Both the position numbers and the translations under genes were made by a program. DNA of 64,000 nucleotides. It comes from Palsa-965 sp044448685. GTDB lineage: Bacteria; Bacteroidota; Bacteroidia; Palsa-965. A model generated the notes under the pieces. The model worked only from the letters and a program-made list of their open reading frames with translations, searched no databases and was not told the origin of the DNA. This document shows, piece by piece, positions 9,477-18,064 of this stretch; the first letter of the stretch is position 1, and every line of letters starts with the position of its first letter. Where the stretch lies: the NCBI GenBank assembly GCA_044448685.1, contig JBIOHC010000013.1, forward strand, positions 1 through 64,000, given 5' to 3'.

Positions 9477-9629
9477 ATGGCAAAGAAAGTTGTAGCAACA
9501 TTAAAAACAGGTGAAGGAAGACAGTTCACCCGTGTGATTAAAATGGTGAAATCACCTAAAGGTTCTTACTTTTTCAAGGAAGAAGTCGTGCATAACGACC
9601 ATATCAAGGATTTCCTTGCTTCTAAATAA
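9477..9629 (+). CDS. DUF4295 small ribosome-associated protein
   Basis: A 50-residue basic protein starting MAKKVVATLKTGEGRQFTRV and ending in HIKDFLASK. The segment VIKMVKSPKGSYFFKEE is the DUF4295 hallmark. The family is confined to Bacteroidota and is regularly found between rpmG and ftsY, as here. I recall that a small extra large-subunit protein was reported in a Flavobacterium ribosome structure (bL38) and this family may be it, but I cannot confirm the identity from the sequence. The position next to rpmG supports a ribosomal role. Confidence 0.93.
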   Translation: MAKKVVATLKTGEGRQFTRVIKMVKSPKGSYFFKEEVVHNDHIKDFLASK

Positions 9630-9651
9630 GGTATGATTATTGAACAGGTTT

Positions 9652-9685
9652 AAAGCTTCTCTTCAAAAAAGAGGAGCTTTTATAT
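9652..9685 (+). terminator. Intrinsic terminator of rpmG-DUF4295
   Basis: Stem AAAGCTTCTCTT / AAGAGGAGCTTT (one G-U pair), a 4-nt A loop and a TTTTAT tail, ending 10 nt before the ftsY ATG. ftsY therefore needs its own promoter or read-through; TATATTTA, a near -7 match, lies in the tail. Confidence 0.8.
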
Positions 9686-9695
9686 TTACTTCCCT

Positions 9696-10649
9696 ATGGG
9701 CATCTTCAGTTTCTTCACGAAAGACAAAAAGGATAAACTCGACAAAGGTATCTTCATTACCAGGAAGAGTTTTTTTTCCAAACTAAGCAGTGTCTTGTTA
9801 GGCAAGGCCACTGTAGATGATGAAGTGCTTTCCGAATTGGAAGAGGTGTTAATCAGTTCGGATGTAGGTGTCGATACCAGTCTTCAGATTATTGACAGAA
9901 TTCAGAAACGTGTTGCAAAACAAAGGAAGATCGGTACTGACGAACTAAACGGTGTACTGCGTGAGGAGATAGCCTCCCTGCTCCAGGAAAGTGGAAATAA
10001 GGATCTGACGGAATTCAGTATTCCGGAAGGGAAAAAGCCTTATGTCATTATGGTTGTAGGGGTCAATGGTGTCGGGAAGACCACAACTATTGGGAAACTC
10101 AGCTGGCAATTCAAAAAAGCAGGTAAATCAGTCATTATTGGTGCCGCCGATACATTCCGGGCTGCTGCAGTTGACCAGATAAAAATATGGGGCGAGCGTG
10201 TAGGGGTCCCGGTTGTTTCTCAGGGCATGAATGCAGATCCGGCTTCTGTTGCTTTTGACACCCTCCAGTCGGCGCTTTCCAAAGGTGCGGACATTGTGAT
10301 CATTGATACAGCAGGTCGCCTTCATAACAAGGTTAATTTGATGAATGAATTAAGTAAAATCAAAAAAGTTATGCAGAAGGTAGTTCCGGATGCTCCCCAT
10401 GAAATTCTGCTGGTCCTGGATGCTTCAACCGGTCAGAACGCGATCAACCAATGCAGGGAATTTACTGCAGCTACCGATGTCAATGCCTTAGCACTTACCA
10501 AGCTTGATGGCACAGCCAAAGGTGGAGTAGTAATCGGTATTTCTCATCAGTTCAGGATTCCCGTCAAATACATAGGTGTGGGTGAACAGATCGATGACCT
10601 ACAGGTATTCAACAAACATGAATTCGTAGATTCTTTCTTTAGTCAATAG
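9696..10649 (+). CDS. ftsY: Signal recognition particle receptor FtsY
   Basis: A 317-residue SRP GTPase: N domain (about 20-95) and G domain. Motifs: P-loop GVNGVGKTTT (G1), DTFRAAA, DTAGR (G3), TKLDG (G4) and the DDL closing motif near GVGEQIDDLQVFN. The long acidic A domain of E. coli FtsY is absent; the N-terminus is only a short basic stretch, as usual in Bacteroidota. It docks ribosome-nascent-chain-SRP complexes at the inner membrane. The neighbourhood rpmG-DUF4295-ftsY is conserved in the phylum. Confidence 0.97.
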   Translation: MGIFSFFTKDKKDKLDKGIFITRKSFFSKLSSVLLGKATVDDEVLSELEEVLISSDVGVDTSLQIIDRIQKRVAKQRKIGTDELNGVLREEIASLLQESGNKDLTEFSIPEGKKPYVIMVVGVNGVGKTTTIGKLSWQFKKAGKSVIIGAADTFRAAAVDQIKIWGERVGVPVVSQGMNADPASVAFDTLQSALSKGADIVIIDTAGRLHNKVNLMNELSKIKKVMQKVVPDAPHEILLVLDASTGQNAINQCREFTAATDVNALALTKLDGTAKGGVVIGISHQFRIPVKYIGVGEQIDDLQVFNKHEFVDSFFSQ

Positions 10650-10697
10650 AAAGGCTCATTTCTCTAAACATTTTATCTTTACCCAATAACCATTATT

Positions 10698-12755
10698 ATG
10701 AAGCGGGTCAGGATAATATTCAGTATTCTTCTTTTTTTTCAACTTGCTTTATTTTCTGCTCAGCGCAAGAATATAGCAGACTCCCTGCTGAAGCTTACAG
10801 ATAATGGCATAACAGATTCGTTAAAGCTTTACCGCCTGAATTCAATCGGATGGAATCTTTCCAATCACGATCCTGCTCAATCCCGGGAATACGCAGAAAA
10901 AGCAATAGTATTGGCCTTAAAAATTATCAAATCCCACCCAAAGGATCTTACATCCGTTTTAAAGGAATTAGGTGCGGCATATAATACATTAGGATCTGTC
11001 GCTTATAAAAATGGAGATTTCGCACTGGCATCCAAAAACTTTCTGAATGCACTGTCAATTTACGAACATGTTCACGATAAACCGAAAATTGCAAGTCTAT
11101 ACAACAACCTGGGTGGGATAGATGTGTCCGTGCATAATTACAAAGAAGGGGAAGCCTATATCCGGAAATCCATAGAGCTCAGAGAAGAAATAAGTTCAGG
11201 TAAGCCAAAAGACAAGGAAGTGAAAAGAGCTTTATCAAAGGCCTACAACAATATGGGAAGTCTTTATGGGGAACAAAATCAGTTCGATAAAGCCATGCCT
11301 TACTATTTGAGTGCTCTTAAAATTAAAGACGAAATCGGAGATACGCGCGGAGCTGCTCAAACCCGATGCAATATCGGAGAAATTTACATGAATCAGAAGA
11401 AGGAAGCAGAGGCTTATACTTATTTCCAGCAGGCCCTTGAGCTTTTCCGCAAGACAGATGATCAGGTCGGAACGGTTCTTGGCCTGGAAAATCTTGGATT
11501 AGCCTGTGCCACCTTGAAAAAATACGACGAAGGAATTTCTTGCCTGAATGAAGCGCTGAAGATTGCCCAAAAACTGCATTTGCAGGAAGATGAAAAAATT
11601 ACGTATGCCAACTTTTCAGACCTTTATTCGTACAAAGGGGATTATAAAACGTCCAATCAATACTTAAGAAAATTCCTTGCATTAAAGGATAGTTTGTTGG
11701 ACGAGAAAATAAACAAACAGACTTCTGAACTTCAGGAAAAGTATAAAAGCACTCAGAAACAGAATGAGATCGACCTCCTGCAGCAACAGAAAAAAAACAA
11801 GGACCTCGCTGCCAGCCGCCAAAGGCTGTTTCTATACGGTGTAGCTTTCACATTACTTCTGGTGATTATACTGGCTGTTGTCTTGTGGAACCGGAACAAA
11901 TTAAAACAAAGAGTCAACACTGAATTGGGAAATAAGAACCTGCTGATTGAAGCTCAAAAAGCAGAGGTGGAGAATCAGAAAGCCATCATAGAAGAAAGTC
12001 AGAAAGAAATTGTCGACTCTATTCACTATGCCCAACGTATTCAGCGGGCTGTTATTACCTCGGATACCTATATTTCTGGCTTTGTCAAAGACTTCTTTGC
12101 ATTGTATAAACCTAAAGCCATTGTTAGCGGAGATTTTTACTGGGCTTTGTATCAGGATAAGCGCTTTTATCTTATTGTGGCTGACTGTACAGGGCATGGT
12201 GTACCGGGAGCCTTTATGAGTTTGCTCAATATATCCATTCTGAATGAAGTAGTTATAGAGAAGAAGATTACCAGTCCGGATCTTATCCTGAATGAAGCCC
12301 GGAAAGACATTATTAAGGCTCTGAATCCTGGAGGATTTGAAGATGCGAAGGATGGAATGGATTGTACACTTTTTGTGCTGGATCTGGAAAAGAAAACCCT
12401 CGATTATGCCTCTGCCAATAACAGTTTTTACCTGATCCGTAACAAGGAGTTGTCTTTGCATCCGGCCGACAAAATGCCGGTAGGTAAATCACCCAAAGAT
12501 CATGTTCCGTTTACCCTTCGCCATGTGCAATTGCAGGAAGGAGACCTGATTTATATGTTAACCGACGGTTTAGCCGATCAGTTCGGAGGCCCCAAGGGGA
12601 AGAAATTCAAATACAAAAAACTTCAGGAACTTATTCAAGAGAATAGCGAACTACCGCTGGAAGATCAGAAAATGTTAATCGACCGAACGATAGAAGAGTG
12701 GAGAGGCCCGCTGGAGCAGGTTGATGACATTCTTTTAATCGGGATACGGATTTAA
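10698..12755 (+). CDS. TPR-repeat membrane protein with SpoIIE/PP2C phosphatase domain
   Basis: A 685-residue signalling protein. Order: signal peptide (1-22), about six TPR units (35-330), a coiled-coil (about 335-370), a membrane segment (about 377-398), a second coiled-coil (405-440), and a C-terminal SpoIIE-type PP2C phosphatase (about 450-685). Metal-binding Asp residues are in SGDFYWA, VADCTGHGVPGAF and TDGLADQFGG. The TPR part is periplasmic and the phosphatase cytoplasmic, so it probably relays an envelope signal by dephosphorylating a Ser/Thr-phosphorylated partner, perhaps an anti-sigma antagonist; none is encoded nearby. Preceded by TATCTTTA, a near -7 match. Confidence 0.88.
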   Translation: MKRVRIIFSILLFFQLALFSAQRKNIADSLLKLTDNGITDSLKLYRLNSIGWNLSNHDPAQSREYAEKAIVLALKIIKSHPKDLTSVLKELGAAYNTLGSVAYKNGDFALASKNFLNALSIYEHVHDKPKIASLYNNLGGIDVSVHNYKEGEAYIRKSIELREEISSGKPKDKEVKRALSKAYNNMGSLYGEQNQFDKAMPYYLSALKIKDEIGDTRGAAQTRCNIGEIYMNQKKEAEAYTYFQQALELFRKTDDQVGTVLGLENLGLACATLKKYDEGISCLNEALKIAQKLHLQEDEKITYANFSDLYSYKGDYKTSNQYLRKFLALKDSLLDEKINKQTSELQEKYKSTQKQNEIDLLQQQKKNKDLAASRQRLFLYGVAFTLLLVIILAVVLWNRNKLKQRVNTELGNKNLLIEAQKAEVENQKAIIEESQKEIVDSIHYAQRIQRAVITSDTYISGFVKDFFALYKPKAIVSGDFYWALYQDKRFYLIVADCTGHGVPGAFMSLLNISILNEVVIEKKITSPDLILNEARKDIIKALNPGGFEDAKDGMDCTLFVLDLEKKTLDYASANNSFYLIRNKELSLHPADKMPVGKSPKDHVPFTLRHVQLQEGDLIYMLTDGLADQFGGPKGKKFKYKKLQELIQENSELPLEDQKMLIDRTIEEWRGPLEQVDDILLIGIRI

Positions 12756-12784
12756 TTTGGCTGGTTTAGCGTAATTCCGAGTTA

Positions 12785-14065
12785 CTAATACCCGTATTTC
12801 TCTCCCCAGCGTTTCTTCAGAAACTCCCTGATTTCCCTTTCCCTTGCATTATTCCCGGGATCATAAAACTTAACCCCTTTTACCGTATCCGGCAGGAATT
12901 CCTGCAGGACAAAGTTTTGATCATATGCATGGGCATATTTGTAATCATTCCCATACCCGAGTTCCTCCATGAGTTTGGTAGGTGCATTACGTATAGGTAG
13001 GGGTACGGGCTGATTTCCGGTTTGTCTGACCATTTCAATGGCTTCTTCAATTGCCATGTAAGAGGCATTGCTTTTTGGGGAAGAAGCGAGATAAACAACG
13101 GCTTGGGAAAGAATAATTCTGCCTTCAGGCATCCCGATTATATTAACCGCCTGAAAGGCATTGTTGGCTATGACCAATGCCGTAGGATTGGCATTCCCTA
13201 TATCCTCGGATGCCAGAATAATCATGCGCCTGGCTATGAACAAAGGATCTTCACCTCCTTCCAGCATCCTGGCAAGCCAATAAACTGCTGCATTGGGATC
13301 TGAACCACGCATGGATTTAATAAAGGCCGAAATAATATCGTAATGCTGTTCTCCGGCTTTGTCATACAGGGCGAGATTCTGTTGCACATGCTCCAGCACG
13401 AAGGCGTTGGTAAGCGTTACATCCCCTTCAGGTGATGACTGTATAACGAGTTCCAGAACATTCAGCAGCTTACGGGCATCTCCTCCGCTGAGTCGCAACA
13501 AGGCTTCCGTTTCCTCTAAGTTAATTTTACGTTTGTTAAGTTCCTTGTCTTTGTGGATGGCATCCTTCAGAAGCTGCAAGAGTTCTGCTTTATCCAGGTG
13601 CTTCAGAACATAGACCTGACACCGGGAGAGTAAGGCTGATATGACTTCAAAAGAAGGATTTTCCGTCGTAGCACCAATCAGGGTTATTTCACCTTTCTCA
13701 ACAGCTCCAAGCAGGCTATCTTGCTGTGATTTACTGAAACGGTGTATCTCATCAATGAATAAGATCGGTTTGGCAACCCCGAATAATCCTTGTCCTTTTG
13801 CTTTTTCTATAACCTCCCGGATATCTTTGACCCCTGAATTTATGGCGCTCAGTGAATAAAAAGGTCTTTTAAGGGTTTGTGAAATGATATAGGCAAGGGT
13901 GGTTTTCCCGACACCGGGAGGCCCCCAAAGCAGGATAGAGGGGAGGATACCCGTTTCAATCGCCTTCCTCAGGACAGCATCCGGACCAACCAGATGTTTT
14001 TGCCCTATATAGGAGTCCAGAGATGCAGGTCGCATACGTTCTGCCAAGGGTCTTGTATCTGACAT
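12785..14065 (-). CDS. rarA: Replication-associated recombination protein A (RarA/MgsA AAA+ ATPase)
   Basis: A 426-residue AAA+ ATPase. Visible: N-terminal PLAERMRPASLDSYIGQKHL, Walker A GPPGVGKTT, Walker B LFIDEIHR, sensor GATTENPSF, and the C-terminal MgsA-type domain with GSDPNAAVYWLARMLEGGEDP. RarA acts at stalled replication forks and interacts with SSB in E. coli. It is convergent with the TPR/SpoIIE gene (29 nt apart) and has its own -7 element. Confidence 0.95.
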   Translation of the reverse strand: MSDTRPLAERMRPASLDSYIGQKHLVGPDAVLRKAIETGILPSILLWGPPGVGKTTLAYIISQTLKRPFYSLSAINSGVKDIREVIEKAKGQGLFGVAKPILFIDEIHRFSKSQQDSLLGAVEKGEITLIGATTENPSFEVISALLSRCQVYVLKHLDKAELLQLLKDAIHKDKELNKRKINLEETEALLRLSGGDARKLLNVLELVIQSSPEGDVTLTNAFVLEHVQQNLALYDKAGEQHYDIISAFIKSMRGSDPNAAVYWLARMLEGGEDPLFIARRMIILASEDIGNANPTALVIANNAFQAVNIIGMPEGRIILSQAVVYLASSPKSNASYMAIEEAIEMVRQTGNQPVPLPIRNAPTKLMEELGYGNDYKYAHAYDQNFVLQEFLPDTVKGVKFYDPGNNAREREIREFLKKRWGEKYGY

Positions 14066-14078
14066 GGGATCTTTTTTA

Positions 14079-14086
14079 CAAAGATA
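14079..14086 (-). promoter_or_regulatory. -7 promoter element TATCTTTG of rarA
   Basis: Exact TAnnTTTG on the minus strand, 13 nt before the rarA ATG, so the transcript leader is very short. Confidence 0.6.
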
Positions 14087-14119
14087 AAAAACCTTAAATT
14101 TGAGCTAAATCAACCGACC

Positions 14120-14572
14120 ATGAATCTAACCTCGTTTTTCCTGAGAAATTCTTTTCTTTCCATTATGTGCTTACTGCTTGCCTTGCCGGGTATGGCCCAG
14201 AAAAGCAAGAAAAACGATAAGCTTGAAAAACGCATGTATGATATAGAAGTGAAGGAAACCACAACGGAGGGGAAAAAATACGAAAAAGGTGAAGTTGAAT
14301 TTACCCCGAAGGAGATTGTATGTGATTATTTTGAATCCAAACTCAAAATACAGACCATGCACTATAAAACACTGAAGGATAGCAGCTATACAGAAGAAGG
14401 AGATCAGCTGAAATATTTCAAAGTAAGAGCCACTGAAAAAGGTCAGAAAGAGGATGAACAATATGTGCTGGTTGCAGAAATAAAGGGAAAGGATATCACG
14501 GGTACCATTTCATTAATGAAAGGTGACAAAGCGAAACGGACCTGGGAGTTTGAGGGAACACAGAAGAATTAA
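14120..14572 (+). CDS. Secreted protein of unknown function
   Basis: A 150-residue protein with a cleavable signal peptide (about 1-26, ending LPGMAQ) and a lysine-rich mature part predicted to be mostly beta strand (alternating polar and hydrophobic residues, e.g. LVAEIKGKDITGTISLM). The ending KAKRTWEFEGTQKN resembles the last strand of small lipocalin-like or avidin-like barrels, but I cannot place it in a family. No enzymatic motif is seen. A short hairpin (AAGGG/CCCTT) follows the stop. It is divergent from rarA and upstream of surE. Confidence 0.75.
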   Translation: MNLTSFFLRNSFLSIMCLLLALPGMAQKSKKNDKLEKRMYDIEVKETTTEGKKYEKGEVEFTPKEIVCDYFESKLKIQTMHYKTLKDSSYTEEGDQLKYFKVRATEKGQKEDEQYVLVAEIKGKDITGTISLMKGDKAKRTWEFEGTQKN

Positions 14573-14666
14573 AACCCTACAAGGGTCGGAATGCCCTTTT
14601 TATTAACACCCCTCATTTAATTATTCTGCCTGCAAAAACCGGCTTTTCTATGTAATTTAGTGGCCG

Positions 14667-15449
14667 ATGAGCCATAGTCCGTTAACCCGTCCACTGATCC
14701 TGATTACGAATGATGATGGGATTACTGCCCCTGGGATAAGGGTTTTGGCCGAGCTCATGAAAGAGCTGGGCGATATTGTTGTTGTGGCTCCAGACAAGCC
14801 TCAAAGCGGGATGGGGCATGCCATAACAATCAATTCAACCCTCCGGATTCAAAAAACAAATTTTCACGGTGCAACAGAAGAATACAGCTGCTCAGGTACT
14901 CCTGTAGATTGTGTAAAGATTGCCGTTAACAAAATCCTGAAACGCAAACCCGACCTTTGTGTCTCAGGCATTAACCATGGGTCTAACCATTCGGTCAATG
15001 TGCTTTATTCCGGCACGATGTCAGCAGCTGTTGAAGGGTCACTGGAGAGTATACCTTCTATCGGTTTTTCACTTTGCAACCATGACCTGGAAGCGAATTT
15101 CGACTCAGGCAGGGAATCTATTCTAAAAATTGCAAAGAAGATACTCAAAGAAGGTCTTGTGGATGGGATTTGCCTGAATGTAAATATTCCCGATGTTCCT
15201 AAAGAAGAAATAGCGGGCATTAAGGTATGCCGGCAGGCAAGAGCCAATTGGATTGAAGAACTGGATGAACGAATGGATCCGAGCGGAAAACAATATTTCT
15301 GGCTCACCGGCAAATTTGATAACTTCGAAAAAGGCGAGACGGATACGGATGTCTGGGCCCTTGAAAACAAGTATGTATCTGTAGTGCCAATTCAGTTTGA
15401 CATGACCGCCTATAAAGCCATGAAACATTTAAAAATGCTGGAAGTATGA
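14667..15449 (+). CDS. surE: 5'/3'-nucleotidase SurE
   Basis: A 260-residue SurE of normal length. The N-terminus has the metal-binding ITNDDG motif; PDKPQSGMGHAIT and the SGINHGSN loop supply the remaining active-site residues. SurE is a divalent-metal-dependent phosphatase acting on nucleoside monophosphates. Its stop overlaps the ATG of the next small gene (ATGA), so it opens the run surE - small membrane protein - lpxB - SpoIID-like. Confidence 0.96.
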   Translation: MSHSPLTRPLILITNDDGITAPGIRVLAELMKELGDIVVVAPDKPQSGMGHAITINSTLRIQKTNFHGATEEYSCSGTPVDCVKIAVNKILKRKPDLCVSGINHGSNHSVNVLYSGTMSAAVEGSLESIPSIGFSLCNHDLEANFDSGRESILKIAKKILKEGLVDGICLNVNIPDVPKEEIAGIKVCRQARANWIEELDERMDPSGKQYFWLTGKFDNFEKGETDTDVWALENKYVSVVPIQFDMTAYKAMKHLKMLEV

Positions 15450-15739
15450 AAAAAAGGTTCGACAACCTTTACCTTGGCCTTGGTCTCGGCATACTTTTTC
15501 CGGTCTTTGCCTATTACATTTACTACCTGTATGGGTTTCATTTCATGCCAATAAAGGTTTTCCTCGGACATCAGCGTTATAATGGAATTTTGTTGAACAA
15601 TTTCAAACTTTGCCTGATAGCTAATCTGATACCTTTTTTCGGATGCATCTATTCTGAACGGATGCAATCAGCAAGAGGTATTCTCTTTTCTATGTTCATA
15701 TACGGGGCTATGATCGCCTATTTTGCATTTATTGCTTAA
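15446..15739 (+). CDS. Small membrane protein of unknown function
   Basis: A 97-residue protein with three hydrophobic segments (about 8-28, 48-65, 74-95) joined by short basic loops. ATGA overlap with surE and 3-nt spacing to lpxB make it part of the same operon. I do not recognise a family. The tight link to lpxB suggests an inner-membrane or lipid-related role, which is inference only. Confidence 0.75.
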   Translation: MKKRFDNLYLGLGLGILFPVFAYYIYYLYGFHFMPIKVFLGHQRYNGILLNNFKLCLIANLIPFFGCIYSERMQSARGILFSMFIYGAMIAYFAFIA

Positions 15740-15742
15740 GCT

Positions 15743-16849
15743 ATGAAGTACTATATAATAGCCGGTGAGGCTTCCGGAGATCTGCATGCGTCCAACCTTA
15801 TGAGGGAGCTTCGTTTACGTGATCCGGATACGGATTTTCGTTGCTGGGGCGGTGATCTTATGCAAGCCCAGGGTGGCCATATTGTGAAGCATTACCGGGA
15901 GCTTGCCTTTATGGGTTTTACGGAGGTATTGGCGAACATAAGAACTATTCTGAAGAATATTGCGTTTTGCAAAAAGGATATTCTGGATTGGAAACCGGAT
16001 GTGGTTATCCTGGTCGATTATCCCGGCTTTAACCTGCGTATCGCTGAATTTGTGAAGGAAAAGGGGTTTAAAGTATTCTATTATATTTCCCCAGCAATAT
16101 GGGCCTGGAAGCAGAACCGTATACATAAAATAAAACGCTCAGTTGACAGGATGTTCACAATCCTGCCTTTTGAAGAAGAATTTTATAACCGCTTCCAGAT
16201 GAAAGTTGACTTTGTCGGCCACCCTTTGCTTGATTCGCTGGAACATACCAAGGAAGATGAATTAAAACTGACTTCCGGAAAACAATTGATCGCTTTGCTT
16301 CCTGGAAGCCGCCGCCAGGAAATATCACGAATGTTACCCGTAATGCTCGAATGCTCCAAAGCCTTCCCTCAATATCAGTTTATTGTTGCCGGAGCCCCCT
16401 CTTTACCCGCGTCCTATTATGAAACATTTCTAAAAGGATATGATATCAAAATAGTATTCGGACAAACGTATGGGGTACTGCGTAATGCGTATGCAGCATT
16501 GGTTACATCCGGTACTGCTACGCTTGAAACAGGTCTCTTCCGCGTACCTGAAGTTGTGTGTTACAAAGGAGGAACCATTTCTTTTCAGATTGCAAAAAGT
16601 CTGGTAAAAATAAAATACATTTCTCTGGTCAATCTGATCATGGATAAGGAAATTGTTAAAGAGCTGATACAGGATGAATTCAATCTTAAGAATCTGAAAA
16701 CAGAATTGATCAATATTACTTCCGACAAGCTTAAAAGAGATGTACAACTGCAGGGACTGGACGATCTTAAAAAGAAGCTTGGCGGGGCAGGCGCTTCGGC
16801 CCGCCTGGCGGATCACATGATCAAATACCTGAAACCGGTACATGATTAG
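15743..16849 (+). CDS. lpxB: Lipid-A-disaccharide synthase LpxB
   Basis: A 368-residue GT19 glycosyltransferase. N-terminal YYIIAGEASGDLHASNLM is the LpxB signature, followed by CWGGDLMQAQGG, VDYPGFNLRI, SPAIWAWKQ, LLPGSRRQEI and SGTATLE, in the family order. It joins UDP-diacylglucosamine and lipid X on the inner face of the inner membrane, showing that the organism makes lipid A. Its end overlaps the next gene by 8 nt. Confidence 0.97.
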   Translation: MKYYIIAGEASGDLHASNLMRELRLRDPDTDFRCWGGDLMQAQGGHIVKHYRELAFMGFTEVLANIRTILKNIAFCKKDILDWKPDVVILVDYPGFNLRIAEFVKEKGFKVFYYISPAIWAWKQNRIHKIKRSVDRMFTILPFEEEFYNRFQMKVDFVGHPLLDSLEHTKEDELKLTSGKQLIALLPGSRRQEISRMLPVMLECSKAFPQYQFIVAGAPSLPASYYETFLKGYDIKIVFGQTYGVLRNAYAALVTSGTATLETGLFRVPEVVCYKGGTISFQIAKSLVKIKYISLVNLIMDKEIVKELIQDEFNLKNLKTELINITSDKLKRDVQLQGLDDLKKKLGGAGASARLADHMIKYLKPVHD

Positions 16850-18014
16850 ATACTGTTTTCTTCTCCTGGCCCTCCTGCTTGGACTTATGGAGGGAAAAGC
16901 ATCCCCGGTTGATATAGGCATATTCACAGAAAGCAAACCTCAGGATCTTATCATTTCTGTTTCCTCCGGAAAATATATTCTCAAAGGGGATGGCCATATA
17001 ATAAGCGATACGCTGAGTGCAAGTATTCTCGAATTCAAAAAGCTGGGTGATTCCATTTGGGTAAAGACCCTTGAACGTTCTCTCGGACACTATAAAAATA
17101 TTTCTTTTCTGGCAATTGCTCCGGGAAGCAGTTTTAAACTCCGGATGATTGTTCCGGCGGTTGGTCTGCGTTTTTATGAAGATGATCTGTTACTCCGAAG
17201 CAATCCGGATCAGATTCGGCTCTGCAACCACGTCAATATTGAGAAATATGTGGCCGGAGTGGTGGAAGCAGAATCAGGTACGATTGCTGAAGAGGAATTT
17301 TATAAAGTTCAAAGCATACTTTGCAGAACCTATGCACTGGCAAATATGGGAAAACATGCCGGGGATGGTTATAACTTATGCGACAAAGTGCATTGTCAGG
17401 TCTTCCGGGGTAAAACCAAGGACCCTCATATTTATTTTGCATCCCGCTCGACCAAGGATCTGGTGGCTGTGGACAATGATCTTCGTCTTATTTCAACAAC
17501 ATTCAGTTCCAATTGCGGGGGACAGACCGCCAATGCCGAAGACGTATGGGGAAAACCAAGCGCTTGTTTAAAATCTGTTCCCGATTCCTTTTGCATACAT
17601 ATGCCGCATGCAAGGTGGGAAAGAAGAATCTCTGTTGAAGACTGGAAAAATTACCTGGAACTTAAGCACCGCTACCCTGTAAATGACAGTATCTCTATGC
17701 TTTATGCCATGAACATGACCCGGGTCGGGAGATCGGTTTATTTTACCGACAGGGATGCACGTATTCCGCTTACAACCATACGAAGTGATTTTCAGCTCAA
17801 ATCCACATTCTTCTCGGTAGTTCAAAAAAAAGATTCAGTCATTTTTACCGGCAGAGGGTATGGGCATGGAGTAGGGCTGTGCCAGGAAGGTGCAATGCAG
17901 ATGGCTAAAAGAGGCTATTCCTATGCTGCAATACTGAATTACTATTACCGTAATATCAATATCATAGATATTGACAAAATGGAATTTTTTAAGGAAGGGG
18001 AAGAAGGAAATTAA
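16842..18014 (+). CDS. SpoIID/LytB-domain secreted protein
   Basis: A 390-residue protein with a signal peptide (1-20, ending GKASP) and a SpoIID/LytB domain. Conserved parts are seen: NIEKYVAGVVEAESG, RTYALANM, CDKVHCQVFRG, TFSSNCGGQTANAEDVWG and the C-terminal GRGYGHGVGLCQEGAMQMA. SpoIID of Bacillus is a lytic transglycosylase; the catalytic Glu there lies in the segment matching VVEAESG, which is present here. Probable peptidoglycan-remodelling enzyme in the periplasm of a non-sporulating cell. Co-transcribed with lpxB. Confidence 0.9.
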   Translation: MIRYCFLLLALLLGLMEGKASPVDIGIFTESKPQDLIISVSSGKYILKGDGHIISDTLSASILEFKKLGDSIWVKTLERSLGHYKNISFLAIAPGSSFKLRMIVPAVGLRFYEDDLLLRSNPDQIRLCNHVNIEKYVAGVVEAESGTIAEEEFYKVQSILCRTYALANMGKHAGDGYNLCDKVHCQVFRGKTKDPHIYFASRSTKDLVAVDNDLRLISTTFSSNCGGQTANAEDVWGKPSACLKSVPDSFCIHMPHARWERRISVEDWKNYLELKHRYPVNDSISMLYAMNMTRVGRSVYFTDRDARIPLTTIRSDFQLKSTFFSVVQKKDSVIFTGRGYGHGVGLCQEGAMQMAKRGYSYAAILNYYYRNINIIDIDKMEFFKEGEEGN

Positions 18015-18064
18015 GGTTAGACATAAGACACAAGAATCAGGAACCAAAGACCCTCCAGGATGTT

